From positions 501,001 through 565,000 of the forward strand of contig NC_134971.1 in assembly GCF_965638725.1 (NCBI RefSeq): a DNA stretch of 64,000 nucleotides. The letters run 5' to 3'. Numbering within the stretch: the first letter of the stretch is position 1; the number at the start of each line of letters is the position of its first letter. The position numbers and the translations under genes were made by a program. Source of the DNA: Aptenodytes patagonicus. Lineage: Eukaryota; Chordata; Aves; Sphenisciformes; Spheniscidae. Below, one piece after another: positions 23,641 to 35,800 of this stretch. The notes under the pieces were generated by a model, which saw nothing but the letters and a program-made list of their open reading frames with translations, did not search any database and was not told the origin of the DNA.

Positions 23641-26491
23641 TTTCCGGTTCGCTGTTCAGAACAAGAGTCCCTGCGGCTCCCGGCACTGTCAGGCCAGAGG
23701 CTTTTCCAGACACGAGGCGGTCGAGCTTCCCACGACGGCAGAGAGAGCAACCAGTTATCCATCCATCCACCCACCCACCCACCCACCCCTCCCTCCCCAT
23801 CTTTTCTCTGCCCTCCCCTGCGTCTCTCACTCCATTGCTCTGTCCGCACTGTACTATTTGGGTGTGAACCGTGGAAATCGGGAAAAATACCAGCTCATGC
23901 TACACCGAAGCAAAGGAAGAGAGAGCCAGACCCTCGCACTTCTCATTTTTGCTTGGCCACTGGCTCCACCGCAACTGCCCAAACGAGCTGCTGCACACCT
24001 GCAGCCCGCAGCACGGGCACGACACCGCCCTTATCAAGGCAAAGAAATGGCAAACCCCCCAGCGAAATCCCCCCCCCAGTCCATTTAGGCAGAGCTGGAC
24101 GGCTGCTCGGAGGCGGCAGGGATGCTGCGGGCAGCCCAGCCCCGGGCACCGCTGCTAGCGCTGCCCACCGGCTGTGGGAGACGACCGGGTGCAGCTGCAC
24201 GGGCTCAAGGTCGGCTGCAGACAGCCTGGAATAGAAAACCTTCAGATGTGTCTTTTTTTGGTCTTTTTTTTTTTTTTTCTTCCTTCCTGCTGCTGTTGAT
24301 GATCCCCTTTTTACTGGACTAACTCACTGATGCTGACAGATAAGCTTTTAGGATAGTGAAATCTCCGTGACACTTTAAGTGCTCTAAATGACAAAACAAG
24401 GACGCGCAAAATTATCCCGCGCGTACTCGATAAAACACAACTTGTCAGAAACTTGCGTGCCGCTCCAGCCGCCCGGGCCCCGGCGAGGACAGGCCACCCT
24501 GACCCGTCCCGGCGTCTGGCCTTGCCGCCGACGAGAAAGCAGAATAGCGTGGGCAGAGGAAAAAGAGGGGGAAAGGGCAAAACACGGGTCGTTGTGGTGA
24601 GGAAGAGCACGGCCCGGGGCGCAGCCGGGGCTTCCCGCGTGGAGCGATGGGGATGGTCCTTCTGGCATAAGGGACCCGTCGCTTACGGCGGGCAGGGCTG
24701 CCTCTCCCCGCCGCCTCCCGGGTGATGGATGAGAACCAAATGGCTGTCAATTGCCGGGCGCTGAAGCAACGTTTTATCCGTTGTGCCGAAGGAGCCACCA
24801 ACAGCGGGCTCGGTGCTGCGTGTGGGGCACCGACTGTCAGGCGAGCGCCAAGTGACACGGGGAGGGAGAGGTGACAGTCAGCGAGAGGTCCGCTCCCCGG
24901 CGCTAGTGGGGGGGGGGGAAGAGAAGAAAGGGGCGTGATCGGCAAGACGCGATAATGGGTGTGACAGCGCCTAACAGAGAGAAGTATTTCAGAAAGAAAA
25001 CAATTAGCCGGCGAGCTAAGCGGCCCCTAATTATCCCCGCAGCACTCTGCGCCGAGGGAAGGTCACTCCGAAGGGCCGGGAGAACTAGGAAATAATTCAC
25101 GCGAAAAAGCCTTTTGCTGCCCTAAGGCAAAGCTCGTGCTGCCCGCTGTGGCTATCCCCGTTCCCGGGCGGTCTGGGGAGAAGCCCGCGCCAGGATGACT
25201 TCGCCAGGCCCTGCTCTTGCCGCCCAGGGGGTATCCTCTGGGGATGAGGATGCTCTTGACCGGGTCCCGGTCCCCGCCGTACCATGAAGAGCAACGACGG
25301 TCAACCGGCCGGCCTCTTGCCGGAAAGTGATTAAGCAACGCAAAGGAAGCAACGCAAGGCTGCGGCGAAGGAGACGCCTTCCCCGCCTGTGTTGTCCCCC
25401 CCCAGCAGAGCCTGGGGTGGGACAGGGGGACACCCCCCCCCCCCCAGCAGCGGCTGCAGTTGCGGGCGCCCCGCCGGCGGGGGAGCTCCGAGACCGGCAG
25501 AGAGTCTGGGCCCCGTCGCCCCGCAGCCCGCTCAGCGCCCGGCCGCGGGGCGAGCCCCTTCTGTTCTCCGCTCTTCCGTTGCAAGGTGGTTTGTATTCCT
25601 CCTAAAGCGCAACCGCAACGCAACGGAGACCGGTGCTTTTGGACAGCGGTCCCCGAACCTTACCCCCGCTCAAAGGGACGCAGTGAAAGGTACTCCTGCC
25701 GCTCGTTTCATCGAGTGTTTGGCTTGCATTTCATCACAGAAGTCAGTTTTATTTGCTTGATAAAGTAATACCACTGGAAAACCAACCAAGCCACCCACCC
25801 AGCCCTAACCCTCCTCCTCAATCAACAACTTCAGTACGAGAAGAAGTTTACCGGCTGCAGATGTTCTCCCAAAAGACCCCAGAGCGGTGCCCGGGCTGAG
25901 GGCGCGAATCCTGGCTGCTTCCGAGCAGCCCAGGTGCCCGAAAGCCCGTTGCACCCCGGGGCCTCCGGTGTCCCCCCCCCAGCAGGGCGGCTCCCAGCAG
26001 GCGGCCCGGGATGCGGTCCCTCCCGGGGGGCTGGCCGCAGCGCATCTCGGGGCAAAACCCCACCACGCACTTCCAACAACATCACGCACGTTTGGCTGTG
26101 TTCGACGCGGCTAAGACTCCCTCTTTTCCCCTAAAGCCAATGTTTGCAGAGCGAACAGGCAGACCGATAGATAAAGGGGAGGGAACAACAAAAGAGATTG
26201 TCTGGGTGAATCAGGCTGCAAGAACTACACGTCATGCTACATCTGCTTTAATCCGGTGTAATGTTTTACCGATTTAAAAAGAAAGTATTTCCTCTGGGTA
26301 TTCTGAAACGAACGCGCCGCCTGCGTGAAGGCGCAACCGGAGAAGTCGCCCTGCAAGCTCTGCTTTCCCTGGCCACCGGCCTTCTCCCGCACCGTGCCAA
26401 CTCCATGCGCTGCACTCGAATAAAATAAAATAAACATGTGCTCCCGACCCAGGCAGACAAGACCGGAGGGAGGATCGCGCTCTCCAAACTT
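23641..26491. other. Gene-free DNA with simple repeats
   Basis: No gene recognised. Contains a (CCAC)n/(CATC)n simple repeat at 23757-23797, a long T-run at about 24,267-24,280 and C/G runs at 24,907-24,918 and about 25,433-25,445. Confidence 0.45.
23757..23797 (+). repeat. (CATC)n/(CACC)n simple repeat
   Basis: Tandem CATC then CACC tetramers followed by a short pyrimidine run. Length-unstable simple repeat. Confidence 0.85.
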
Positions 26492-26605
26492 TGCAGAAGG
26501 GAAACGAAGCGCAGAGAGATGAAGTGACCTGCTTAAGGTCACGTGGGGAATTTGTAGCGGGGCCAAGAACGGAGCCGAGATCTCCAGCGTCCTCATCTAC
26601 TTCTT
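26492..26605 (+). mobile_element. MIR-type SINE remnant
   Basis: GCAGAGAGATGAAGTGACC, CTGCTTAAGGTCACGTGG, then GAACGGAGCCGAGATCTCC follow the MIR core order (CAGAGAGGTTAAGTGACTTG, CCCAAGGTCAC, GAACCCAGGTCTCC). It is strongly diverged, as expected for an element older than the bird-mammal split. Confidence 0.7.
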
Positions 26606-29199
26606 CCACCCGCAAGATATTCCTTCCTCTTCCCCTCTAGATAGCCAAGTGAAAAATGAACCCGCGTTTTGTTTCCCTTTGGCGGCAATGTGACTTCTGT
26701 GCAGAAGCCGTGTCTGTGAGCTGCCTGGGCCGCGGCACCACCAGGACGCTGCCTGTTTCTCTGCAGCGCTCTCGCGCTCTGCGTGTTTTAGGGGATGCGT
26801 GCGTGCGTGTGCGTGTGTATATATATATATTTGCATGCATATATTAATTAGGCGAGGCGGCACTTTCCTCCCCGTAATTAAAGCGGAACCTCTTCATAGT
26901 CCCCTTTGAAGCGAACCTCTGTTGGTTCAGAGGAACTTTTCATCGCCAGCCAGCGCTCCGCGGCGCCTCTTCGCGTTGTTCCCTTCAGTCGGAATAAAAA
27001 TCCTTCTGATAACGACGGAGAAAAAGGCTTTCGGTTCCCGGCGCTACCGCACACGCAAAGCCCGCCCGCGCTAGGATGCGAGGGAGCAGGCTGCCAGCCT
27101 CCTCGCGACTCAGGGGGGAGAATAAGGTGACGAAGGCTTTGATTGCCGGGTTTAATCGGTGCCGAGCGAGCCGGACAGGAGCTCCCTTTGGGGGTGGCTT
27201 GCGGCGAGTCGCAACTTCACGCCGGCATTGTTTGTTGGGGAAACAATGGGCTGTGATTGCTGTGGGCCCAATTAAGCGCTCTCCGACGCGCTCGGGTAGG
27301 TGTGCGTTGCGCGCACCGTCGGCTCCCACGGGCTCCTCGCACACAAATCCCTTCCGGGGGCTCTGGGTTTTGGCTGTACCCCCCCCCCCACCCCAAAGCT
27401 GCGGCTGCGCCAGCTCTCCTTGCAGACAGGCTCTCCTGGACACCGGCTCGTTTGCGGGGCGGGTGCCAAGCCCCTTTTTTTTTTTTTTTGGAGGGGAAAC
27501 GTCTGCATTGATATCCGCGGCAAGCCGTCACCGGCACCCGGAGGGCCGGAGGACAGCTGGTGGAAGGCTCCCCTGCTTCGCCTGCCGCTGACTCCGGCAG
27601 TTTGCATCCGCCCAGCATCCCCCCGAGTTCTCCAGCCTGTTGCGTCCTTCTGTTTCCTCTCGTCTACTCACTAACACCTCTGGGGCAGGAGCTGCCTTTT
27701 TTGCCAGGGAGGGGCACAGGCTGTAAGATTTTACCTGCAAGCCGTATCTGCAAACGCCCCCGCCTTTCCCCCGCACGAGTTTCGACGCTCGAACCGCCGC
27801 CTACGAACACAACCCCAAAACAAACAGCAAAGCCGTTCTCCCGAGCTGCAGGCGCCCCGATGGCATCGCTGCTGTTGCTGCAGTTGGTCTTGTGGTGTCT
27901 CCCAAATACAGAGAGCTGCAGAGCGGCGAGCGGAGGGAGAGGGAAGAAAAGCAGCTCTTTTTAGGGAGCGTGGCAACAAAGTCAGGACAGAAACACTGCT
28001 CAGAGCCCACGGGTTTCCTTTGGGCAGTTATTTTAAGGCGGCACAGCTCCTGCGGTCAAAGGGAAGTACTAAAGGTACACATTATCTTTCCAGGTGTAAT
28101 CCCCTTGTTTCAAAACGGAACGAGAATCTCCTGCAGGAACGAAGATTGTTTTGTTCCTTGTTTGCAAAGGGGAGGAGGAGGAGAGAGAAGCCCTGGCTGC
28201 ATCCCCGTGCCGTGTAGGTGTCTGCACGAGGCCGGGACTCGTGGCACGTGTCGGCGGAGAGGGCAAGCGTCCCACCTACTTCGATTCCCGTGTGATCGGC
28301 GTCAGACGCTTGGCGCTTTCCCTCCTGCCTTCTCCCCCAGTACCTCGGGCCCGTATCCAAGGCAGCAGTGCTCGTTTTGGATGATATTTTCGGTCTGCGA
28401 GCCTCTGCAGAGGACGGGCTGCCCGGGCACCGGAGGCACCCCCAGGGCTCCCCGGCACTCCTGCTGCTCCCCTGGGAGGTGACGGGCTGGGGAAGGCTCG
28501 GCAAGAGAAACGGCCATGCTGGAGCCGTTTGTTTAAGGGACCATTCATCCCAGAACCTGGTGATTTATCTCCCACGCTTTTTAAAATAAACGTATCACCT
28601 CTGACTTCTCAGCTCTGTCCTCCAGTAGGGCATTGAACTGGCATCTGGTGCCTCTTCTCCTTACTGCTCTCCCTGCAGGGAGCTGGCCTGGGAACACGAG
28701 GACCGCACGTTCGCCCGAGAAAAGGGGATTCCCTCTATTTGCAGAGCTGCAGCTCTCCTCGAAGCCGACACGGAGTTGCTCGCTGGCTTTCTTCCCTCCC
28801 CTCACGCTGCACACCGCGGAGCAGCCTAACCGACCAGGTACCGACCAGGTACCCCCAGCACCTCTCCACGCGCGCCCTTCCGTCGCCAAAGCCACCTTCA
28901 TGCTGCCAGCGGGATGAGACCCCCGCCGTTCCCGGCTCGCCCCAGAAGAGGGGCATCGACAGCTTCCCATGGGAATTTCAACACCCAGATGCAACGCCCA
29001 GGTGGAAGGTACCTGCTGAGAAGCCAAGCCTACAGCTCTGCAGCCGTGCCCCCCGGAGAAATGCGCTTCGCATGTCATCCTATTTGCACCTCACACTCGC
29101 AAGAACCCACCCAGTCAAACATCACGGGCAGCCAGCAGAAGAGCTTTCAGATAAGCTCAGGCGAGGTCTTTCTAGAAAGCCAGCTCTCTCTAATGGATC
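26606..29199. other. Gene-free DNA
   Basis: No gene recognised. Contains an alternating GTGCGTGTGTATATATATAT microsatellite at about 26,800-26,832 and a T-run of about 17 at 27,473-27,489. Confidence 0.45.
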
Positions 29200-29650
29200 C
29201 ACTTTAATTTCAGGCAGCAAAAATGCAAACAATATGTTGTGGGACAATTATTTCCCTTTCCAGAGGGACAAAGTCACTTGGCCTGGGGTCTTCGCCGTGT
29301 CCTCTGCTGTGTGCTCTAATTGCCCCGAGACGCTCTACCTGGAGAGAGCCTTAATACATAATTATATACCATTAGCGATGAGAATAACATGACAACTGCT
29401 TTGGATAATCACGCAGAGCACAATTTCTGCCAGTCTCCTAGATACCACAGACACGTAAGTATCGGTCTCATTTTGTACGAGAGAGTATTTTGAAAGAATT
29501 ATTTAAAGCCGGTAATAAAAACTGCAGACACACAACCCCGGTTTCACAGGGCTCAGATGAAAACCAAAGGGAAAATTCACTGCAAAGGCCAATCAACTGG
29601 CAGGACTTTTTAAATTTTTTTTTTTAAACCTAATTAAAAGCAGAGTTAAT
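29200..29650. other. AT-rich candidate conserved non-coding region
   Basis: Long AT-rich segment including TAATACATAATTATATACC, GAATTATTTAAAGCCGG, a T9-T10 run and ACCTAATTAAAAGCAGAG. No frame or repeat identity seen. Confidence 0.4.
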
Positions 29651-29764
29651 GTAGCAAAAAGGAAGCCAGCCTTCAGAAAATTTGCTTGTGCGCTCTCTGC
29701 CTGGAGATTGCGTGGATATCTGGTGTTGATTTAAAAAGACTTCAAGAAGCTGCGCTGCCATCTC

Positions 29765-29925
29765 TAGGTAAACCGTTCTCATGTTTTATGACCCTGCTGC
29801 TAAGAATTTGTCCCATGTTTCTCGCCTGAATTTGTCCGACTTCCATTTCTAACCACTAGGCATAATTTTGCCTTTTTCTGTTCCGCTCAAGAGCCATCTG
29901 CTGCCAGAAACCTCCCTCTTCTCTG
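29765..29925 (-). mobile_element. Old CR1 LINE fragment
   Basis: CTAAGAATTTGTCCC, GTTTCTCGCCTGAATTTGTC and CGACTTCCATTTCTAACCAC keep the word order of the ancient CR1 3' region in reverse orientation, the same subfamily pattern as the piece at 18.93-19.11 kb. Confidence 0.65.
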
Positions 29926-30400
29926 GATAGCCGCGGAGAAGGCAAGCCCTCCCTTAGCCCATCCTTACAGCACACCTCGCTTGTTTTCTTCCCTTTTCCC
30001 AGTCATTTTTCAACACAGAGACTCAGAGGAGTCCGGACTTTTCCAGACCTGTTTTCCCCCGCTTTCTGGAAACGACCCTTACAATTTCACTGTGCAAAAC
30101 CCACTTAATCGCAGGTGGGGACGTGCCAAGATCTTTCCCCAAAAGCCGTGGGTCTGCCCGAAAGTGTCCTTCCTGGGGAAGCACCACGGCAGCTCCCGGC
30201 TCCAGGACCCTCTCCTTCGTCCTCCCGACAACGTCACCAGGTTTTAATCCTCCATGACGGCAGGTGCAGTGGCACGCACGATGCCACGAGACATTTAAAG
30301 ACCGCCAGAAGGGTGGTCCCCCGTTCACCGTGGGTATGATGCTGCTGGCTGCTGCGGGACCTCGCGGCCCTCACTGGGCGATATGCCTCGGTGCTGGCCG

Positions 30401-30992
30401 TGCTGGTTTTGGCTGGGATGGAGTTAGTTTTCTTCGTAGTAGCTGGTATGGGGCTGTGTTTTGCATTTGTGCTGGAAACAGCGTTGATAACACAGGGATG
30501 TTTTCGTTGCTGCTGAGCAGCGCTGACACACAGTCAAGGCCTTTCCTGCTCCTCACCCCACCCCACCAGCGAGGAGGCTGGGGGTGCACAAGAATTTGGG
30601 AGGGGACACGGCTGGGACAGCTGACCCCGACTGACCCAAGGGATATCCCACACCATATGGCGTCATGCTCAGCATATAAAGCCGGGGGAAGAAGAAGGAA
30701 GGGGGGGACGTTCGGAGTGATGGCGTTTGTTTTCCCAAGTCGCCGTTACGCGTGATGGAGCCCTGCTTTCCTGGGGATGGCTGAACACCTGCCTGCCGAT
30801 GGGAAGCAGTGAACGAATCCCTTGTTTTGCTTTGCTTGCGTGCGCGGCTTTTGCTTTACCTATTAAACTGTCTCTATCTCAACCCACGAGTTTTCTTGCT
30901 TTTACCCTTCCGATTCTCTCCCCCATCCCACCGGGGGGAGCGAGCGAGCGGCTGGGTGGTGCTCGGTCGCCGGCTGGGGTTAAGCCACGACA
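30401..30992 (+). mobile_element. Solo LTR of an avian endogenous retrovirus
   Basis: A 592-bp LTR running from TGCTGGTTTTGGCTGGGATG to GGGGTTAAGCCACGACA, thus with the usual TG...CA ends. It has a TATA box TATAAA at 30675-30680, an ATTAAA poly(A) signal at 30862-30867, and the characteristic TCTCAACCCACGAGTTTTC downstream segment. The pattern fits a class III (ERVL-like) family common in birds, by memory. No internal retroviral sequence lies on either side, so it is a solo LTR left by recombination. A clean target-site duplication was not found. Confidence 0.85.
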
Positions 30993-32030
30993 CCGGCGCT
31001 TCCCTGCGACAGGCGGCTGTGCAAGAATCACAGGGCACAGCTGTTATGCCGGCATCCCCTCCATCCCCTGTGCTTTTAACACCCTGTGCAGCACGGTCCA
31101 GCCTGCCCCACGTGGGCTTCGGGACTTCACCTGCTCCGTCACACTCCTCCGGCTCTTTGCCTTTGAAGCGTTTTTCAACCTGAAGGATGGCACTGTTAAC
31201 CCGTCCCTGGTGAATAAAGAAAAGCAAACAGAAACCTTCGGAGGTGCTCCGCGTCCCAAGGACAAGGCTGGCTGCTGCCAAGGTCACTGGCACGATGATA
31301 TTCATCTTCGTTCCTCACCATCACCGTACAGCCTTAGCCTGAGAGAACCGAGCCGTTTCCGGGCTGCGCGTTTTTAAAGGATGAGGGAGCACAGGATGGT
31401 TCAAGAGGAGATTGCTTCGTAAGACAATGGCTGAGCTGATAATGCCAGCTCAAGTCAGGCCACCGGGGACCTCTTACAATTTTAAGATCCAATCAACTTT
31501 AAAATATTACTGTCTCAGGCAGGCGGTGAGTCTTGGAATAGAAAACAAGCAATCTTGTTTTATTTACGGGGCGGGGTGGGGGGAGAAAGCATGTTCTCCC
31601 TGTCCTCACCCACGTATTGAAATATTAATAGTGTTTGTGTGCGTTGCTGTGTTAACATCACATTTCCAGAGCTCAATCTATAAAACCCCTGGTCAAAACA
31701 CTCAGTGCTACGGGAGAAGCGAATGGCAGAGCTGCAGAGGGTAGGGGTAGCAAGGACACGAAGAAACGCCTCCGGGGAGAGGCTGCAACCAGAGCGATCT
31801 GCATCTCATTCCCTCTCTCCTCCAGGTGAAACCTTCTCTGCCTCCACCATCTTTCTGGTGGCCAGATGTCACCGCTCCGGAGCGGCTCGTCCGGCATCGG
31901 TGGATGCACGGCTAGCCTTGCCGCGGCTGAGCCAACAAGAGGAGAGCAGCTGCAGAGACCGTGATCGTGGGTTAGCGAGTCTGTTTGGAAACTCCGAAAT
32001 ATTCAGGTGCCTCCGTCCTCCTTCACCCCT
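30993..32030. other. Gene-free DNA
   Basis: No gene or further mobile element recognised between the LTR and the TAATTAC cluster. Confidence 0.45.
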
Positions 32031-32105
32031 CGTAATTACCATTCTGTAATTACATCCCTCTTAATTACGATTTCTGCAAGATTCAAGCCTCGCTTGCAGA
32101 AATTT
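32031..32105. promoter_or_regulatory. Triple TAATTAC cluster with adjoining hairpin
   Basis: Three identical TAATTAC homeodomain-type cores lie at 32033-32039, 32047-32053 and 32062-32068, spaced 14 and 15 bp. Directly after them is an 11-bp perfect inverted repeat, ATTTCTGCAAG at 32070-32080 and CTTGCAGAAAT at 32093-32103, with a 12-base loop. The block could be a cooperative homeodomain-binding enhancer. Confidence 0.5.
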
Positions 32106-32959
32106 GGCTTGGGAAGATCCACCCAACGGCAGCCCCACTCCTGCGTCTTGGTTGTGTCGTGCTGAAATCCCCCATACGTCGCCTATCTGTTGGGATGCCG
32201 TTACACAGCACAGGAGGCTCTTTGCAGCGAATCCGTGCGCTATATACCTCCGTTACTGTCCTGGAAGCGCTTATACGACACATCATTATTTTGCCTTACG
32301 CAGTAGCCACAGTGGGATGGCAGTGGTGGTGACTGCGTTATATATTTTATCACAAAAACAAAAGCAGCGTCTACAGCAGATTCTTAATCAAAACGCGTCT
32401 CTCTCGCCGGTGCAGAGGGCGAGTTAAACACTGTGCAACATCAAGCAATTTGTGGCGCCTGCACATGCTATCATGCAAACGTCCCCAAAGCGCCCCATGA
32501 AAAAGTCAGTAACATCAATAAAATCAACAACGAATAAAAAGCAGCCTGGCTCGACGGCAAGCTCTATTCGAGGGGAAACATCTCAGCTGCCTTTCAAACA
32601 GGCCGAGCGCGAGAAGCATCCCCGCGCACCGGGGAGGACGAGGCACGCGCAAAGCGGCATCGCCCCATGCCCATTCTCCGAATCAACACCAGCCTTCAGA
32701 CCGCGAGCAAGACGCTGCCTCCCGCGGGGCTGGCTGTCCCCGTGGGACACGGAGCATCCCCGGCGCCTCTAAAGGCACCGAGTCGGCCCAGGCGCCTCTG
32801 GAAACTATCGCGACACAAGCGACAGGTAAGAGCTGTCCTTGCGGTCTACTGCTTTTCGCTGGGGTTTAAAGAACGTCTCCTAAAAGTCTTGCTCGCTTCT
32901 GCGTTGTCTGATGGTGCCCTACTGTCCCCACCTGCCGGGACCCGAGTGCTCTAAGTCAT
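32106..32959. other. Gene-free DNA
   Basis: No gene recognised. 32,430-32,550 is AT-rich with several octamer-like words (CATGCAAAC) and might be a further non-coding element. Confidence 0.4.
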
Positions 32960-33210
32960 GCTGCTTCCTTTATTACATATACCCATTCATCCGTCCCCGA
33001 GATTCAAATTCATCCTCCTTTATGAAGAATTAACTTGTTGGAGCTGATTTATGAAGACTGGCAGGCACCTGCGCTGAAGCAGTGCTCTAATACGTTCATC
33101 ATGAAGTCCTGTAGTTATTCCTAAAAGAGCTCACGTTAATGCCTAACATTAAAATTCATATTTTATTTCTGCATAACTAAATGTCTCCCTGCAATCTTTA
33201 AGAAATGCCC
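32960..33210. other. AT-rich candidate conserved non-coding element
   Basis: AT-rich island with the exact 10-mer TTTATGAAGA twice, at 33019-33028 and 33048-33057, plus GAATTAAC, CATTAAAATTCATATTTT and GCATAACTAAATG. No frame or repeat match. Confidence 0.45.
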
Positions 33211-35544
33211 TTCAGAACCTGGATTTTTTTTTTTTTTTTTTTGGTCGGGGATTGAAGCTACGAGGGCGAAGTTTCGCATAAACAAGGGGTGGCGTTTGCA
33301 CAGGGTGGCAGGTCGTGCGTTCGCCGCGCGTTATGTGCTTTGGGTCTGACTGACAGCTAGGACTCATCAAATTACATCCTCCGTCAAATGTCACTCACTT
33401 TTCTTAACGCGGGTAACAGAACCATTTTCCTCAAGAATATAACCTTTCCTAATTCCGCTTTTACTAACAGGAGCCAGATCGCACTGAGAAAAACAGAGGT
33501 TTTAGCTTTGCATTCTTCCAAAAGGCTTTTCAATCTGCGAGGGGTGAACGGAGTACGAGCCCGGGCGTGCGCTGAAGGGGCAGCTCCAAGGGAGCCTTTC
33601 ATGTGAACCAGCTTGCGGAGGAAGTAATGGGCACGAAAGCAGAGCCACGGGGGGGTGAAGTCCTGAGTAGTTTGGTGGGAATATTTTCTCCTCTTTCAAT
33701 CCGGGCGTATTTCATTCCCCGAAGTCCCCCGTAGAAACGAATCCGCTGGAACCCATTGAATTTGGCACAAGTTCAGTGCAAAGCTTAACCGGCCCGCGTT
33801 CACTCGAGCTGGCCCAACAGCCCAGCCCAGCCCCGCGTCCCCCCGCTCCCCCGTTTTCCTGATGCGCTTCCCTCGGAATACCAAACGCGTGCCTGACGGG
33901 CGGCCAGACTCCGCTTCTGCTCTGGGTAGGGCTGCCGTGGGTGTCTGAAACCCTGCCCGGGAACAGAAAGCCTCTCTGTTCGCTCGATGGAGCGGAGCAG
34001 CTCGGATGCCCCAGGGGACCGCCAGGGACCCCGCAGCCGCTGGGGACCCCTGCTCGGCACCGCTCGTCGCCCAGGACCCCCCTGCGGAAGACTCCGCCAG
34101 GCTCTGCCGGGCAGTCCCAATAGCTGGGCTGTCCCCTAACCTCCGGGCTCCTCATCTTCCCTGCCTTTCTCACTCCTCCCCTACCCCCCGTATCTTTTCC
34201 AGTTTGACATCTTTGTTCTCGACCCAGGTCTTCGCAGCCTGCTTCCCACAGCGGGACAAACCAACCCGTGAGCAGCCGCAAAATAAAAAAACCCCTAAAA
34301 ACCCGAGGGAGCTGGGCGAGCGCAGCTGGGGGCAGGAAACGGGACGAGGGGCTGTGCCGCAGCGTGCAGAGCCCCCAGCCCGGCTGCCGGGACCCTCGGC
34401 ATCGCTGGGGCAGGCGCTGCCGGCACCTCCTCGGCGCTCCCCGCTGCCGCCTGCGCGGTTCGGAGCGGGCCCCGCGGGAAAGCGTCGGTGGAAACAAAGC
34501 GCCGCGAGCTGACGACCGATTCCAGCGTTCCGCTGCTGATCATAATCGACCACTTAAAGCCTGAGCTACGGTACTAATTTGATAGGACTGTAATCAATTG
34601 TATTTCTCACTCTCAGATGTAGGGGAAGAAAGAAAAGGAGTGGGAAAGTTAATCTGAATTTTTTCTTGCCCACCACTGCAGCAGCAAAACCTCACCCCTT
34701 GTTATTATTTACGTTAGGAGCAGGCTGCTTTGTCGGAAACACTTGAACGCGGATAACCCCTACTCCAAAGAAGGTCCATCCTCAGCAAGGCAGGCACACG
34801 GGGCACGGCCGCTGCATGGCTTTTAGCTCTCCGCAAGGGATGCTGCGCTTGCAGGCGCCGAGAAGCCAGGGTGGCTTTGAGCAGGAGAGGCAGCGACTGG
34901 CCGTGCTCGGTGTGCCACTGGTGACGGCCATCACCCAGGCCGTCCGGGGAGCGAGCAGATGTCTTAATCCCGCTCCCGCCCCTGGATCTGATCCAAGCCA
35001 GACTGAAGTCAATGGAAATCTTCCCATCGGCTCCCCCGGGCTTTCAGCCAGACAGTTAGCGGCCTGTTGAGTTCCTAGGACGCGAGACAGAAAGACAGAC
35101 GGAAAGCCCCGAGCAGAGCTGCCGCGCGACTCCCATGCGAATGCACAAGCGGCTTTTGCCGCGGAGCCCTCCCCTGGCACCCGGGAGGACCCGAACACAG
35201 CCCTCAACGGCGCTGCCGCCGCCCCGGGAAGCGCTCGAGACCTTCCCCATGGAAATCCGGCATCGCACAGCGAGCCCCCTCCGAGCATCCTCGGCGGCGC
35301 GCTCCTGCCCCTGCCCGCGCCCCCGTCTGCTCGGCGGTGATGCCCAGCTCAGCACCATGGGACGGGACGAGCCACGCGCCGCCCGCATCCAGGGGCCGTC
35401 GGCGCTGCGGAGGACGGATCTGCTCCCGCTTATTTATTTGTTTTCGCGGGGCGGTACAGAAAATGACAGCTAATAAACTGCCTGCTGGCGACCTCCCTTC
35501 CCCGCGTCCTTTGAAGCTAAGCTAACCGCTGGCTTTGAACCCCC
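33211..35544. other. Gene-free DNA
   Basis: No gene recognised; a T19 run is at 33224-33242. 34,540-34,650 is AT-rich with a CCACTTAA NKX-like word. The rest is GC-rich with short meaningless frames. Confidence 0.45.
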
Positions 35545-35800
35545 TCTCTTTATTATGTGAAGCGCGTAAGCTTTGCTGCTCGGCTGACATAAATTATAGA
35601 GCATTAGCAGAAAGAAAAGGAGGAAGATAATGCAAAATGCCCTCCCAACTAACTTTGCTAATTAAACCACCTCTGAAGCCTTCCCAAACATCCCTATGTT
35701 ATGACAACGTGAATAGCACATTCCAGTGAAACTATTAAATTTATATTGTGCAGATAAAATTCAAATGAGACCATTATTACTCTGTAATAGTTCCTGAGCC
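35545..35800. other. AT-rich candidate conserved non-coding element
   Basis: Includes TTTATTATGTGAAG, ATAAATTATAGAGC, GATAATGCAAAATGCC, TTGCTAATTAAACC, CTATTAAATTTATATTG and CATTATTACTCTGTAATAG. The composition changes sharply at both edges. No coding frame. Confidence 0.45.

Noticed and set aside
30390..31000. Target-site duplication flanking the solo LTR
   Set aside because: The bases flanking each end (ending GGCCG on the left, starting CCGGC on the right) are not a direct repeat.
30727..31377. 216-residue open frame
   Set aside because: Begins inside the solo LTR downstream of its TATA box and resembles no retroviral or host protein.
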